Source: Icerya purchasi
Lineage: Eukaryota; Arthropoda; Insecta; Hemiptera; Monophlebidae
Assembly (NCBI GenBank): GCA_039619475.1
Contig: CM077116.1
Span: 169,463,363-169,527,362, forward strand
Direction: 5' to 3'
Length of the DNA: 64,000 bases
The notes below the pieces were generated by a model. The model was not told the DNA's origin. It did not search any database and saw nothing but the letters and a program-made list of their open reading frames with translations. Every line of letters starts with the position of its first letter. Position 1 is the first letter of the stretch. Position numbers and translations under genes: made by a program. Shown piece by piece: positions 32,930 to 46,424 of this stretch.

Positions 32930-33300
32930 AAAAGGACGTGTATTCTCCCTTTTGCGGCGCGAGTATTATAGTCAAAAATTTCAAACCACCTTGTAAATAA
33001 AATGATTATCCGGATTTCGTAGTTCAAAGTTAGACCTTTGTTTACCTTTGAATACGGAATCTGGATCATTATTTTAGACTAGAGAAATATTGAAAAATGC
33101 GCGTCTTTACAGGCTGGTTGGAAAGGCCAAATTTTGAGGAAATTTTTTTTTACCAGAAGTACGATATACCGATAGAATGCTACTTGAAGGTAGCGAAGTC
33201 ATATTCCATTCCCTTAACAGATTATTATTATGTTTGGGGTTTCTTTTTTTTTGTGGAAGCAAAAAGCAAAATATGACAGTAGTTTTTGAAGCTTAAGTAA
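32930..33300 (+). repeat. DR1 relic
   Basis: GCGGCGCGAGTATTATAG at 32,954 and the flanking 'AAAAATTTCAAAC', 'CCTTTGAATACGG' and 'GATATACCGATAGAA' blocks match the middle of DR1 copies B and C at reduced similarity. Confidence 0.55.
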
Positions 33301-34019
33301 CTCGAAAAATAGAAATATTTCAAATATAAATGAACTATTCGTATACAGTATCGGGGAAATTTTTCCTTTTTAAATGGATACTGTTAAGGTTGTCGTTTTA
33401 AGAAGACGATTATTCGAATTTGAATATATCTTATGAAACAATTACAACGGCTACATAAGCACTAGAAAAGGAGCATGGATGCAAAGGGAATGTGCAAATA
33501 GAGACGGGAAAAGGTTTCAATGTATAGTAGGCCATATTTAATAAGTTATAAACTCATAACTCTCTGCCATTTATAACTTAGCATAAATCATTTGAATTTA
33601 GTTCTAATACACATTCGTTATTTAATTTTTTTGTCATTAGTATGTTAGCGACTTTATTCAGTGATATGTTTGTCGAAGTTTTTTTTATGTCTACGATTTT
33701 AATTATATATACGCCTGGTCGCATTCATTATTTGTATGTATTTTTAATTTCGTTATTAAGTGTTACCGGTCACATTGCAGTTATGCATATATGTATATAT
33801 ATATATATTTATTTATTTATTTATTTATTTATTTGTACAATTTAATAAACTAATCGAATTTGGAGGTTGCGAAATTTTACTTAACGAAACTTTCTAGGTT
33901 TTAAAAGATCCTAAGAAAAAGAGTAATAATGAGAAAATTTTTTTAAAGTATTTATAAACATTAGACATTTATACGATGTAATGCTAAGTAAAAAATATAA
34001 AGGATATTACAAATTTCAA

Positions 34020-34140
34020 ATTGGACGTCTCTTTTTTTGGAGTTTAGTATTTGTGCATGTAAATTATGGTTATTTTTAACTTAACATACGGAATATTGAG
34101 CCTGTAAAACATTATGTTTGCCTTATCCCCCCTCTACATA
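34020..34140 (+). repeat. DR1 right-end relic
   Basis: GGAGTTTAGTATTTGTG...TTAACTTAACATACGGAAT...AACATTATG resembles the right ends of DR1 copies B (4,690-4,781) and C (43,035-43,135). With the piece at 32.9-33.3 kb it probably marks one old, interrupted copy. Confidence 0.5.
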
Positions 34141-35935
34141 TATATCATTAAATTGATAGATCATAATTCATCGTGTTTTTCATTTTGATGACAAATAAAC
34201 ACAGATTAAATAACATCCATTGTTTTTAAAATGGACATGGTTGAAATATCAAGCTTTTCGAAGGTATGTTTTCAGGTATTCTTTCCGCAAACGCCTAAGT
34301 TACAGTGGCTTATTTTTAATTGTTTATAAAACCGGATTCCTTACTGTACTAAAACGAGCATTTAGATTTACAGTACTCACTGAGACCCGAATTTTCAAAA
34401 AGAAGGGTACATGCTTCTTTTTTGTTCTGCCGTCATTTTTAGGAATGAAATTTCATCACGCAGAAATTAAACTTATGGAAAGGTGTAATTTTGCGAAGTA
34501 ACACTCTAAATTATTATTATTATTATTTTTTTTAATTGTAATTTTAGAAGCGAGTACTTTTCCTTTTGCGAAATAAACATCATATTATTATTATTATTAT
34601 TATTATTGTTGGTATCTCGGAATATAGAATTCTAAATATTGATGGCCATCTGGTTTTTTTTGGCAATATTCATTTTTCCAAAACATTATAAATCACGTAT
34701 AAGTTTTAAAAAACGTGAAAAAGTAATATTAATACAAATATGTGTTAGGTAAATAAGGAAATAAATTAAAAATAAAGTTAAAGTAATAGACTGTCTTAAA
34801 AATCGTTATTTTGGCAGCCTGGATGAATTGTTTGCGAATGATTTTTGTTTTTGCGAGTTTTCACTAATTCAGATAATGAAAACAAGTCTGACACTGTTTG
34901 TTCTCTAATACATTTCTGAAAGTTAGTTTACTCTTAAATCTATCCTCAGCTTTGAGAATATTATTTTTACCTGATTACTCTGAATTGGATATGCGACATT
35001 ATTTAGTGTATTGGTTCTGTTTTTAATTGTATTGTATTCGATTTTTTTTACATACTTTTTTTTTGAAACTTCATCTGGGAGGAGCACAGAAATTATCGCA
35101 TTTTCGTATTTTACATTTTCTTCTGCTATTCGGAACATTTTAAATTGTAGATAAGAGCGGCTTTTGCGCGTTTCGTACAACATGCGGTTTTAACGCACGA
35201 TACGGTCTGTTCATCAAGACGCAGTTTCAGTAATTCGTTCTGCTGCAGTGTCGAATTATTTTATCTCAATGAATTAAGCAAAAAGTATGTCCCGTCCATG
35301 GCGCCCGATTTTTACTTTCGTAATATACCACGTTAATAGCTGTTTTTTAAATGCGCCGGTAAAGGATTGTTGGCGAATCTATTTATTGCCCCAATATGAT
35401 AAAGGAACGTGCGAAATGAAGTCTATTGAAGTGGTAAACTATTCATAGCAGTACGAATGCGGAGGGAAAGACGAGGATAAACGCGTGTGATGGAATAGCG
35501 CTCGCAATAGGCCAAACACAGGAGTGCACTTTCTCCACACGCTGGGTTCATTGCCTCCTGCATGAACAGATGACCTTTTTATTGCGTATCACGCATTCTA
35601 CAGCCTCTTATCTGTTTCACCAATCGTTGTACGACTTGTTCCAGTTTTTCTCATTGTTATTTATTTACCATATTCTTTTCCCTCGATGTTCTTGCTTCTA
35701 TACCGATTTTTATCTTCTTCGTACGATTAACGATGTTCAGTGAATTGGCAAAACGTCCTAGAGTGATCTACTAGTTGCCCTAGATATTACGTAATAGTAT
35801 CGAAAGTGAAGATATCTTAATTTTTTTTTTTCTTTGGTAGAGCCTTAAACTATAATTTTTTACTTTATACTGGATTGACGGAACTCGCAGTTTTGCAGGG
35901 ATTTTAACATATATATATATATATATATAAAAATT
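34141..35935. other. probable intron, nothing recognised
   Basis: AT-rich, with short (ATT)n runs near 34,513 and 34,585. Frames at 34,220-34,501 (plus) and 35,183-34,923 (minus) lack motifs or paired splice sites. Confidence 0.4.
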
Positions 35936-36160
35936 ACGACATACTTTTTAGGCCGGCCCTCATTAGATTTTGTAACGAAAAAAAGTGTCCCAATTTTATG
36001 AAACGATTGTTGATTTTTTTGTGTCGATGCTGTTAAAAATCACGTAAATTTTGATAATTTTATACGAAGTATAGAAGAAAAAGAGATAGAAATGATAGCA
36101 AGAGGGGCGAAGGGCCTCTTGCGAGGCCAAAATGGCTTATATAATATATGTTCATATATA
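35936..36160 (+). repeat. copy of the AGGCCGGCC-family repeat (relative of 57.5-58.2 kb)
   Basis: TTTTTAGGCCGGCCCTCATT, then TGTCCCAATTTTAT, matches the left end of the element at 57,623-58,170. The following part (35.05-36.15 kb region, 'TTTATACGAAGTATAGAAG' to 'GAGGCCAAAATGGC') matches 57,530-57,615 in reverse complement. The parts are arranged differently in the two copies. Confidence 0.7.
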
Positions 36161-39100
36161 TTCAACTCATTTATATTATAAACTTTAATTTTTTATGCTT
36201 AAATTCGAAAACAGTGTGCCGTAATTTTATTTATGTACGTAAATTGTGCAAATTTAAACTATTATCTGTTTTATCTATATTTTAATGACCAAATGTTATT
36301 TATTAAATTGATTTGATTTATATATATGTATATAAAAATTTTTATAAACTCAATATTGAATGTAATATTTTTATACAATTCTAAAATTAAATACTACATC
36401 TGTATTACGCCAATGATCACAAAATAATCGGGATATTATCCGCAGGTCACCAGTGAATGAACAAATAGAGTTAATTTGAAAATTTGTATTTTAAGTTCCC
36501 TGCTCGCAACCTAACTACCGTATATTAAAAATATAAAGTCAATCGGTCAGGTGGTTTGGCCGTGATGTGCTCTCGAAAAAATACACTAGAATTTTATGTA
36601 CTAACATTTATAATATAATATAATATATAAAATGTATATGCATGCATTGCTTTCGTAATTAAACGGTGTATTCAAATTTTTATTAACAGTTTTTCGAAGG
36701 TGAAATGTAAATAGCGTATCGAAATTTAAATTTTTATAATCGTGTTTTCGTGTATGGAGAATCAAAATAAATACTTTTTAAACAATTGTCTGCATGATAG
36801 TCTATTTTTTTTTTTTATCTATGTGAGCGTTGCTCGCGCGTGTTATCAGGTAAATTCCTGCTACATGTTTATGCTGAAACGAATGAAGCTATTTACATCT
36901 AATTCATATCGTTTGATGCCATTAGATTTTGAGTATATTTGGCCCGTAATTTGTGGGTAATTTTAAATATGTAAAAAAAAAAAACAGTAATTATTTTCCG
37001 AAAGTTAACCATAATGTTGTGAAGTTAAGTGCGATGGTAATGACGTGTCTGGACTATACACGCTCTAAATTGTGAGAAAAAAGAGTAAATTTTAAAATAG
37101 AAAAAATCGATAATTTGCTCGTCTACAAGTTTTACACGTTTGCGCTTAAGCCAACGACACCGCTTACCGATTGATATAGAGCTGTGGCCATTGAATTTCG
37201 TGTAAATTTGTTTTTTTTTCTTTTTTTTTTTTTTTTTAAATAATTTAAGAAAATGCAAAAAAAATCAAATTGGCTATTTCGTAAAAAATAATTGTGATGC
37301 AGAGTTTTAAAAAGAAAGAAAGGAATAGGCTTTAATTTGAAAAAAGAAAAGTAATAATAAAATATTGTTTATAAGTTGTGGCTATCCGTATGGGTACATA
37401 TTCGTAGTACACGCGGAATGTTGTGATAAATACGTATATAATCGGTAAGTTATTGACGTGGCCTTCATTCGATTACAAAACATTCTACTTGTTTTAAATA
37501 GGGAATTACGTAAAAATGAACAAACACTACTATGATGTAAGTAATAAGTCAGCTTATCATAGTAAGTATTGCGAAAATAATTAACCATCTTACTAGTAGT
37601 AGTATGGGAATGTAAAGGATAGAGTTATTTCATTCAATAGGTAGCTGGAAATTTTCAGCTGTTCAGGACGTTTTGCTTGTCGTCATCATAGTGCCATTCT
37701 TAGTTCCTAAGCGTCGGCAACTCCCTATATTAGTTCATTTTAGCTGTACGAACACAGGCATAGTGTACTAGGCAGTTGTTAAATGCAATGTGAGCATACA
37801 CGCAAAAGACTGTCAATACTATATACCTTTTTTAGTAAACGCCGCCAGTGTGTAAACATGCCTATCAATACCTACAAATGGTAATAGTTACAATAAAAAC
37901 AAAATTAATTCTGTATCTGTATTATCTGAAGGCGATGTAAAGTATTTTATTATTTTTTTCAATTTTTGGGTTTTCTACACTATTGCATGTTATTACTTAT
38001 ATGTTACTAAAGGAAATTGAAAGCAAAACACTTTTTATAATAAATAAACTGTTTAAATTTAGAAATATCAGTATTTAATGGCAACATATTTGTATAACAT
38101 ACGTAGAAAACTAACAATTACAGATACGCATTCGGTCGCCCAATAGCGCACAAACGATCCACATTCCTAGCGTATTTGTATAGACTCCGTAATTCGCAAT
38201 TAATAAAAACAAACAAAAAGAATTAAATACAATAAAGAAAACCGCAGTGCATAATAGTTGCAGTATAGGCAATCTTAACCAAAAACACGTTAAGAAAACA
38301 TGATGCATAAGAAACAGTTACAAAACTCCGCATTAAGGGCAATAAAAAAACGGATTAAGTTCACCATACACGAATAAAAATATTTTCAAAATCGCAAACA
38401 TTTTACAATTAATATATGAAATATTTTACATGGCTAACAATAATCTATATGGTAAATTAATTAATATTAACAGCGTAATAAATAATTCGGGATCATGTAA
38501 TATCAGGCATATTTTTACATATCTAACACTTGTAATAAAACTTATATGTCGAACAAACCCGGAGCATATTTACGCATACAACTAGGGGAACACATTGATA
38601 AATTGGCACTTTTGTATAGAAAATGTAATATCAAACATAGAATAACGTCACCAATAAAATGAAATGTAAAAATTTTAAAAACAATTACAAATTACGATTT
38701 GTGCTGAATTTGCGGGAGCGTGTACCACATAAACAATAATAAACTTATAACATTAAATATAAATAAACCGATGCATTATTAAACAATATGTAATTAATTT
38801 AAAACCTAGTAAACGTGTTTATATTTTATTAACTTATATGAAAGATTGTGTATGTATTTATTTAGTATATTTAATTTGTAATGCAATTCGTTAAATTTCG
38901 ACACTTATTCCGTTAATCGACTTATCGATATGTAATTTAAAAAATCGACTTGTATTTCACTAGTTTTTATTTGTTGAATACGTTTTTAATTTTATTTTAT
39001 ATATTACCGTTTCCCATGAATGTAGGAGCATCGATCTCCGAAACATGTCGGAATAAAATGAATGCGACTATTTTAACAATAAAAGAAACTTCTGATTTAA

Positions 39101-41781
39101 TAAGTGCTTTTAATTACGATAATATTATTTACAATTAAGTACCGTTCTGCTGCATTAAATGCATTGTCTAATAGTAAGAACTCGCTTCCACTAGTATATG
39201 TCCGAATAATGCACATTAATATAAACTGTGAACGGTAATAACGTTACAGGTGAAAATATCACGCGGAACTGTTTGTAAACTGTTCAGTTTTCACTTCAAA
39301 AAATTTATTTCATTGTACACAGCAGAGTAATCGCGGAGACTTTCCGAAGGAAGATGGCTTTAAATCATCGGATTTTTACTTGCTACAAAATAAATCGAAT
39401 TTTAAACTGAATTATCGATGCAGTTTAAATATTTATACTTACACTAAATGAAGTGAATCCGATTAACACAAGCTGTCCCAGGATTGTAAAATTGAAGTTC
39501 TGAGTTCAGTAGCATTCAAGGTTCGTTTCCTGTCCCCCGGTCGTCTTTACCACCGGATATTTCTGGAATTCAGTTAAGAGTCACTTGAGCTCAGATCGAC
39601 TCAAGTCTCGAGCAGAGAATCTCATGTTTTTCAGTCGATAAATTCTAAAAGTATAACTGTATCACCCGGCATTCCTGTCGGATTTAAAAATTCTGGGTTA
39701 TTATGGAGGCGTAGAATAAGTTTAAGACCGAAAGTATGTTTTTAATTAAATAAGAAACCCACGTGAAAACGCATGCAATATTATCAGGCTAATAAAATAT
39801 TACGCGATTTTTTTCTTTTTTTTTTCCTTTTTATTTATTTATAGCCTGGTGTACAGAGTTTAAGATTTTCTATTATTGTTGTTGTTAATTAAATTCCTAT
39901 CTGAAAGAAAATGGGCTTACCGCTGTTGACCTTTCCGCGTCGATTTTGAACTATATTCGCATTTTTAATGTACCGATTTGGTGAAAATGGGGTTATTACT
40001 CTTAATTCAATGTTGACTCGTTTTATGATTAGCACGCAGCGTGCGAAAAATACTCTGTTATGATTCCATTTTATCAGTTTGTAAGTTACCTCGTTGGATT
40101 GACAGAAGGTTATAGTTCATTGGATCTTTTTCACGCATCGCATTATTCTATATAAAGAGAACGTCACACAGTACACGCGATGCTGCGTGGTTGTGATCTC
40201 TGTGTAAAATTACGAATATGTATTCCGTATCAAAATCAAGCATATTAGAAAGTGATTGTCGTCTAACCTTCACGGTTTTATTTTGATGAAGCGTATTAAT
40301 ATTTTCATTTAACGCTATATTACTCTATTCGGTGTTGAAAATCGCAATTTTGTAACATCTTTTATCTTTTTCTCTCTGTTAGATGCACTAGCAGTGTTTT
40401 TTTTTTTTGCGTACGGTTATTTAGAAAAAAACAGAAATATTATTTTTAAACGCTTGTTAGAAAAAGCTTTTTGGTGTTAACTAAAAGAATTCACCTTCAT
40501 TTTTTGATATTTGTCGTAGCGATCTGTAAAATTGCTTTCACACTTACGCTATTATTCAGTATTTAAATTTGTTTTCTTTATTGGAGAGAAAAAAAGGAAA
40601 ATTAAAAAAAAAATAACGAATCTGCTTAAACCCACAACTGTACAAATCCTTTTATTAAAAAAAAAAAAAATCCATTGTTGTATCCTATTTGCTATTGGTT
40701 TTTGTATATTTTTGTACCTACATAATTTATCGTTTGTAAAGTACATTGATAATTTTTTTTCGCCACGTCTATTTTCGTTTCTCTTCTATATGCTGTTGCG
40801 TATATTTTGCTTTTTTGATTTGCTTAATCTGCGTGTTCATCTAGGTTTCCGTCACAAGCCTTAAAACCGTTTCATTTACTAAAGAGAGATCGGGATTCGT
40901 TATTTTTCTTAACTTTCTAATGAAGTTAATCAAGATCACTACAAACATAATAGGAATTTTGCGTTACGTCAGTTTATTGCAAAATTGTGATTTTTTTTTT
41001 TTTTTTTTTGCGTAGATGAGAATTTAAGATGCTGCACTTGTTAAGGATATGTTGAAGAGTGAATATCAATAAATGGAAGATCATTTGTGGCAGTATAGAG
41101 AGGTAATTTAAGATAACTCCAATTTCATATTAGGAAAAACTGAATCGAAATATGAAAAGTCAAGATGGTGAAAACTGAAAAATTGAGCAAATAGAAGAGA
41201 TTAACTTAAAAGCTGTAAAAGGAAGGATAATGGGGGGAAGAAATCTTCGTGAATGGTTAATCTTTTAAGAATGTCCCCCATAGAGAAGAGCGTATGATAA
41301 ATTAACGTAAAGAGATCCTAGATTTACTAATAGTGCAAAGGGGCGGTATGTCTAATTGAAAATCAGATGTAATATAAATTGAATAAGTCAGCCACCGTGT
41401 GGCGTATAGTTAATTAGCTAAGGGCGTTTCGATCACGAATCTCACTAATTGCAAATTAATAATGTTCATACTCAGATGAACTTGGAAATAAATAAATCGG
41501 TAACTAAAAATAGAAGTATTATAATAACGGATGTTGAAGGGGAAATTTATAATCTTCTTAGTCGAGCAAAGGAGAACTGAAGAGGGTGTTGGAAAACTTT
41601 GAGACGTGCAGAAAGGAATGTAAAGGAAATCAGGAGGTCTTGGTATTTTCGCAAATTAAATTAGCCCATTGAACGCAGTAACGTTATTACCGGTAAATAA
41701 TGAAATTTAAAATTTCAAACCGTATAGTCGAAAAATTAAAAGTCGGCCATTTTTTAATCTTATTTTTGTTATGATTATTAC
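36161..41781. other. probable intron, AT-rich, no gene supported
   Basis: No exon, RNA or complete element recognised. The motif CCGAAACATGTCGG at 39,038-39,051 belongs to a small repeat theme shared with 48.14 kb and 55.99 kb. Around 41,040-41,660 there are LINE-like scraps too decayed to call. Confidence 0.4.
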
Positions 41782-43135
41782 GATTCCGTACACATATAAT
41801 ATACGGGGAATCCTAATAAGATGGTTCAGAAACTACAAAAATATCAAATTAAAATGTGCTATAGCTCAGGAATGGTTTTACTTACAAACTTCAAATTTAG
41901 ATTATAAATTACGATTAAAATTCTTTTTAAGATAATATTAATAATTTCAAGCTAACCAATTATCCCGGGCAGAAAAAGCCCTAAAAAAAGCCGCCAAGAA
42001 TATAATATGGAATTTAAAACGACCTCAAAAATTACCCTTAAACAAATTTGTAACTCATTACACCAGATAGTAACCCTTTAAAAGTGAAATTCGAAATATA
42101 AAATAAAGTGCGGAAGTATCAAAAAATTTTGGTTAAAAAATTATTTAAACCCTCCACTTTTGGGCCAAAAACAGCAAAAAAAAAAAGAAGTTCAGTTTAG
42201 TAATAGCTCGAGTAAAAATGCTGGAGAAACCAAAACATGTGCATAAAGGACCGCTTTTTAGGAAAAATATAGGCAAGCTTGCAAATTTATATTCAGACCC
42301 TCGGGACGCTGAAAGCTCGAAATTTTGGAAAACATTTTTTTTTTTCCCGGGCGGTAGTCCAGTGGTTAATAAGGTGCTTGGCTGCCAAATTAGAGATCAC
42401 GGGTTCGAGACTTGTCTCGTTCTGGATCCGAGTCGCTCCCAGGTTTACCCAGCCCGAAATACTTGGGTACCAGGGAAATCTGGGAATGTAAAGCCGGCCG
42501 AGAGAAAGGAACTGGCCCCAGTATTCTCATCAGATCCATTAGGTTTAGTACCATTATGAAAAGCTTAACTTCACAATATCCGTTATACCCCTTATCAAGG
42601 TTATATGGGACTTGCTTTACTTTTATGTGATATATCGGTAGAAAGATCGCTATTTGTTGGGAAGGAAACCGTATTTTTAATTTTTTCTTAACGAAACTTT
42701 CGAAGATGACGAAAAGTTCAAAAAAGCGCGAAAAACGACGTCTTCCTTAACGCCGCGAGTATTATAGCTAAAAATTTTAAACGAAGTTATTAAAAATATG
42801 TACATCCCCCTATATTTCTCTAGTTTGGAACATCCGGGTTTCTAACTTTGAAATTAGGCCCTCCGGGCCCCGATAGCTCGAAAATTTTAAAACAAATATT
42901 TTTTTTTTTGGCTTATTATATATCGCTACCTGTCGGAAGGAAACCATATTTCATTTCCTCAACGTAACTTTCAAAGTTGGCAAAAAGTTCAAAAAAGTAT
43001 GAAAAATTATCTCTCTCTCTTAACAGCGCGGAAAATCTGATTTTGAGTTTAGTATTATGTGAATATAAATATTATGGTTATCGTTAACTTATACGGAATC
43101 TTCAGCGCATGAAACATCATGCTTGACTAAACTTG
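41782..43135 (+). repeat. DR1 dispersed repeat, copy C, interrupted by a SINE
   Basis: Aligns by eye with copy B over its whole length: left end GATTCCGTACAC at 41,782, 'CCCGGGC' junction at ~42,345, and right end ATACGGAATCTTCAGCGCAT...GCTTGACTAAACTTG. The SINE at 42,351-42,624 splits it between CCCGGGC and TGTGATATAT, which are contiguous (CCCGGGCATGTGATATAT) in copy B at 4,057-4,074. Without the SINE it is about 1.08 kb. Confidence 0.82.
42351..42624 (+). mobile_element. tRNA-derived SINE, copy 3, inserted in DR1
   Basis: Complete and best preserved: box A-like TAGTCCAGTGGTTA (~42,355) and box B GGGTTCGAGACTT (~42,403) about 35 nt apart, then a tRNA-unrelated body and the common tail CATTATGAAAAGCTTAACTT to CTTGCTTTACTTTTA. 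No target duplication is obvious, so a few bases may have been lost at the junctions. Confidence 0.85.
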
Positions 43136-43180
43136 TTTGGTATCGAAGCCATTTCTTTGCTCACACATACAATAAAATAA

Positions 43181-43343
43181 AAATTATTTATAAAATATTA
43201 TGACACCAACATGCTTCGTAGTGACAAACTACATATTCATGGTGTAACAATTAACAATTAGCAATATTAATTGGTGCACCATGATTATGTAGTTTGTCAC
43301 TACGAAGCATGTTGGTGTTATAATATTTTATAAATAATAATTT
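43181..43343. repeat. inverted repeat / short MITE
   Basis: The left arm 43,181-43,244 (AACATGCTTCGTAGTGACAA in its middle) is matched by the right arm 43,277-43,343 (reverse complement, TTGTCACTACGAAGCATGTT), with a ~32-nt loop. It would fold into a ~65-bp stem. A diverged half copy lies at 48,112-48,200. Confidence 0.85.
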
Positions 43344-44299
43344 CTGTCCATTTTTGGTTTCCGCGCATTTTACTTTGCTGAAAATTCAGCGAGATTTTGA
43401 CTTTATATACGCGACTTTACACGTTAAGGAGGAAGATATCAACATAAAGGAATTGTAAATGTCGAAAAGCGAATCTGTTGAATAGTAAATCAGATTATTC
43501 CTGTTTTCGCTTGACGACTTTCTAAGATTGAAATTATTCGTCTCGAAACCGGTTATTTCAAAAATGTTTTGAAATGTTATATTAATGGCTAATGATTTCG
43601 TTCGATATTCGTTGTTATCCTTAAACGAATTACTGATGAAGTAAAGTGAGTCTCATATGTCCTTGATATATAAGGTAGTATCGTAGATTAATTTAACCTC
43701 TGTATATGGTGTGTACGAAGTGCACTGACATGGGTAGAAGAACCAATTCTCCCCTCTGGGCCCCTCGTCTTTAAGTTTCCAGATTTCCTCAATCCTCAAT
43801 TAGGCCTAAGGTTGGGCTGAGTTTCTTAAGGAACTCCGGGAAAACTGCTTTGTTAAAGTTAAAGAACGGAACCCCGGAACTTAATTTTAGAGAAAGAAGT
43901 TATCCAATCGTAAAACTGAAATAAGTCTCGAAGAATCAATAACTTAAGAGCGTTCATGCAAGAAAATCGACTTTTTAATTAAAACTAATATTAAGAAAAT
44001 TCTATTGTTCAGCAGCAAAAGTATACATAGAACGAGCTGATAAATATACAGTTTTGTCCGGCTATTTAACTTTTTCATTTTAACACTTGCGAAATTTCCG
44101 CTCCCGAAATAAAGAAGTATACCATTAATACTATTAAGCATTATTTAAAAGGTGGAAAGATTTCCCGGCCTTGAGAGAGGTCCGGACCGTTCGATTCTCT
44201 AGCTTCGCAACTGATTTTAAAATCATGCTTGCCACGTATATTTTTTTAAGGACCGATGCAACGATTATTGTCCACGATAATAAGACATAGAGCTTAAAG
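43344..44299. other. intron or intergenic, nothing recognised
   Basis: No supported feature between the inverted repeat and the LINE fragment. Confidence 0.4.
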
Positions 44300-44540
44300 T
44301 GTTCTTTAGATATATAATGAGACGGAACGGTTTAGAACGAACTCTCATACAAGGAAAAATCAATGGAAAAAGGAGTGGAGGGCGACTTCCGACGAGGCTC
44401 GCAGATGTCATGTTAAATCTGTCAGAACTAGTAAAAATTAGCAACAACAGAGAAAAATAGCGACAACTGGTCGCTCGATCCACTGGTGTATGATGGTTGG
44501 TCACGATGTCTGCAAACGGACAACACGACTGAAGAGAGAG
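44300..44540 (+). pseudogene. RTE-like LINE ORF C-terminus fragment
   Basis: The plus strand reads IMRRNGLERTLIQGKINGKR, SGGRLPTRLADVMLNL and ELVKISNNREK*RQLVA, with stops. This is the usual C-terminal tail after the RT domain ('GHIMR...L..GKI.GKR..GR...W..D'). It ends in a GAGA repeat (44,534-44,547). A paralogous tail on the minus strand lies at 61.3-61.9 kb. Confidence 0.7.
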
Positions 44541-45359
44541 AGAGAGATACGTGTGTTGTTGGTGCGTTAAACAGGATAAACATTTTCCGGAAAACCGGAA
44601 AAAGTAGGTAGGGGTATTTCATTAATTAGGGAAAAGATTAAAAAAATTGTTGAAAATCAAAAAATTTATCGCCTGTAATATCTTTTCGGCTAATTTTATT
44701 TGTTATTGATATTTTATATCGTTCATTTAAGTTTTAGTTATCTATGCGCATGTATAGCGGCGTAAGCAGAAAATTTTCAAGAGAAGGGAGTTATAAATTA
44801 TCTGCGGCATAGCCTATGTGGGGAGAGAAAACGTTTATTAACTGTTAAACCAGCGTTCTAGCCACATATTTCGTGCCGCGGGCAGCTCAAAAATCACAGG
44901 CTTGAGTTGGTTTAGTTACCATCTCAATTTTCGGTCTCATAATTTTGGTTACTAGTTCAATGTAACAGAAATACTTTTGTGTTATATAAAACTTGAAATT
45001 ATTGAATATGATTGTGAAACTCCGTGTATACGCATATTTACTACTCTGTGTAGCTAATAAAAATCTTATTCGAGTTTGTGCTAGTAATGAAAATGATGAA
45101 ACTGAAAATTAAGATGTAAATGAAACCGGTTAATGCATGGTTCAACTTGGGCTTTTTTTTTATGCTGCCCGCGGTTTGAAAAATATATATACATAGAGTG
45201 CTGGATTAATAGTTATGCAATATTTTCTCTCACCATGTAAGCTGTGCTACAGATAATTTGTAACTCCCTCCTGAAAATTTTCTGTCAATAAATGATTAAA
45301 ACTTAAATGAATGATATAAAATATTAAAAGTAGATAATTATTAAAGTATCTCGCATAGT
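44541..45359. other. intron or intergenic, nothing recognised
   Basis: AT-rich; no supported feature. Confidence 0.4.
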
Positions 45360-45715
45360 CTCCTTCCTTCTTCCCTAAATCGATTTTCCTTAGCTGCATC
45401 GCCTAATTATCCATTGGTACCTGAAGGTTCTCAGTATGTTTGTGATGCAAATCACGTGTTCTTCGAGTGTTCTGGTTTATCTCGCGAGCGTGAGTTACTT
45501 TATTATCAACTTTTAAGGCTTGGTCTTCCTGCTCCTTTCAACGCATCTTATGTTCTTTGCCTATTCTCTCAGTTGTTTCTGTTCTAGAGGTGTTCCTTGA
45601 TTCCATTGTTGATAAAATAAAAATATAGTTTCCATTCTGTCTCATGCATCACTTCTATTTTGCTGGGCTAATGCTCTCTGGTAGCAAACCCAAGGGGGGT
45701 ATTAAAAAACAAACA
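45360..45715 (+). pseudogene. I-like LINE C-terminus and 3' UTR, second copy
   Basis: The plus strand reads SQYVCDANHVFFECSGLSRE and LLRLGLPAPFNASYVLCLFS, then a stop, the same tail domain (DxxHxxFEC) as at 10.2 kb. A 3' UTR follows with GGTAGCAAACCCAAGGGGGG and a short A-rich end. 5'-truncated. Confidence 0.72.
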
Positions 45716-46419
45716 AATCATAGTAGATAGATAAAAGTAGCTGGAAAGAAAATTATAAAATGAAAAGCCCCCCACCCGCCAAAAAAAAATACCGGTTCAG
45801 CTTTAAAAAGAAAATTTTATTAGTGGCGGTCAATCTTTTGACTTTTTAATTTGATCGTTTCGTTAAAATATTTTGTGTGAATGCAGTATAAAGAGATATT
45901 TTTTTCAAATTTTTTTCATCGGTGTGCTGGCCAAAATTTTAAAAGCTTAAGACGTTACGTGAGTTTGGTTTAATTGTTTTCAGTTTTTATCCTTAAATTA
46001 AGCATGCTCGTCGTGAATGCTTAATGACCCCCCCCCCCCCCCCCCATAATCTGAACAATTTAGGTGAAACATTTTAAACACATCGATTATCGAGACTTCA
46101 AAGTATTTACGAATAAGATGGTTAGCGCGATACAGAATTTTACTTAATTAAAATAAAACGATCACAAATTACAATTACTTCTTCCTATTTTTATTCGATT
46201 TATCGTTATTTTATCTGTTTTTTTTTTTTTGTCACTCATTCGGGCGCTAAGATGTTTATTTAACAGAAAATTATTATTAACGCGATATTAATTAGATAAG
46301 AAAACGGCGGCAGGGTAGTTCGGGGTAGGGTTCAAAGTGTATGCGAACTAATAAATTTTTTGTCAGTGGTTTAAAATTAATCTTTTTCGGTGCATGTGTT
46401 ACATGATAGCTTCTATACT
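45716..46419. other. intergenic with poly(C) tract
   Basis: An uninterrupted run of 18 C at 46,028-46,045 is the only notable feature. Confidence 0.5.
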
Positions 46420-46424
46420 TTATA

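Noticed and set aside
42351..42424. tRNA gene
   Set aside because: Boxes A and B are present, but the cloverleaf is not maintained, and the head is followed by a SINE body and tail.
42218..42559. 113-codon frame across DR1 and the SINE
   Set aside because: It spans the junction of two non-coding repeats; the reading is accidental.
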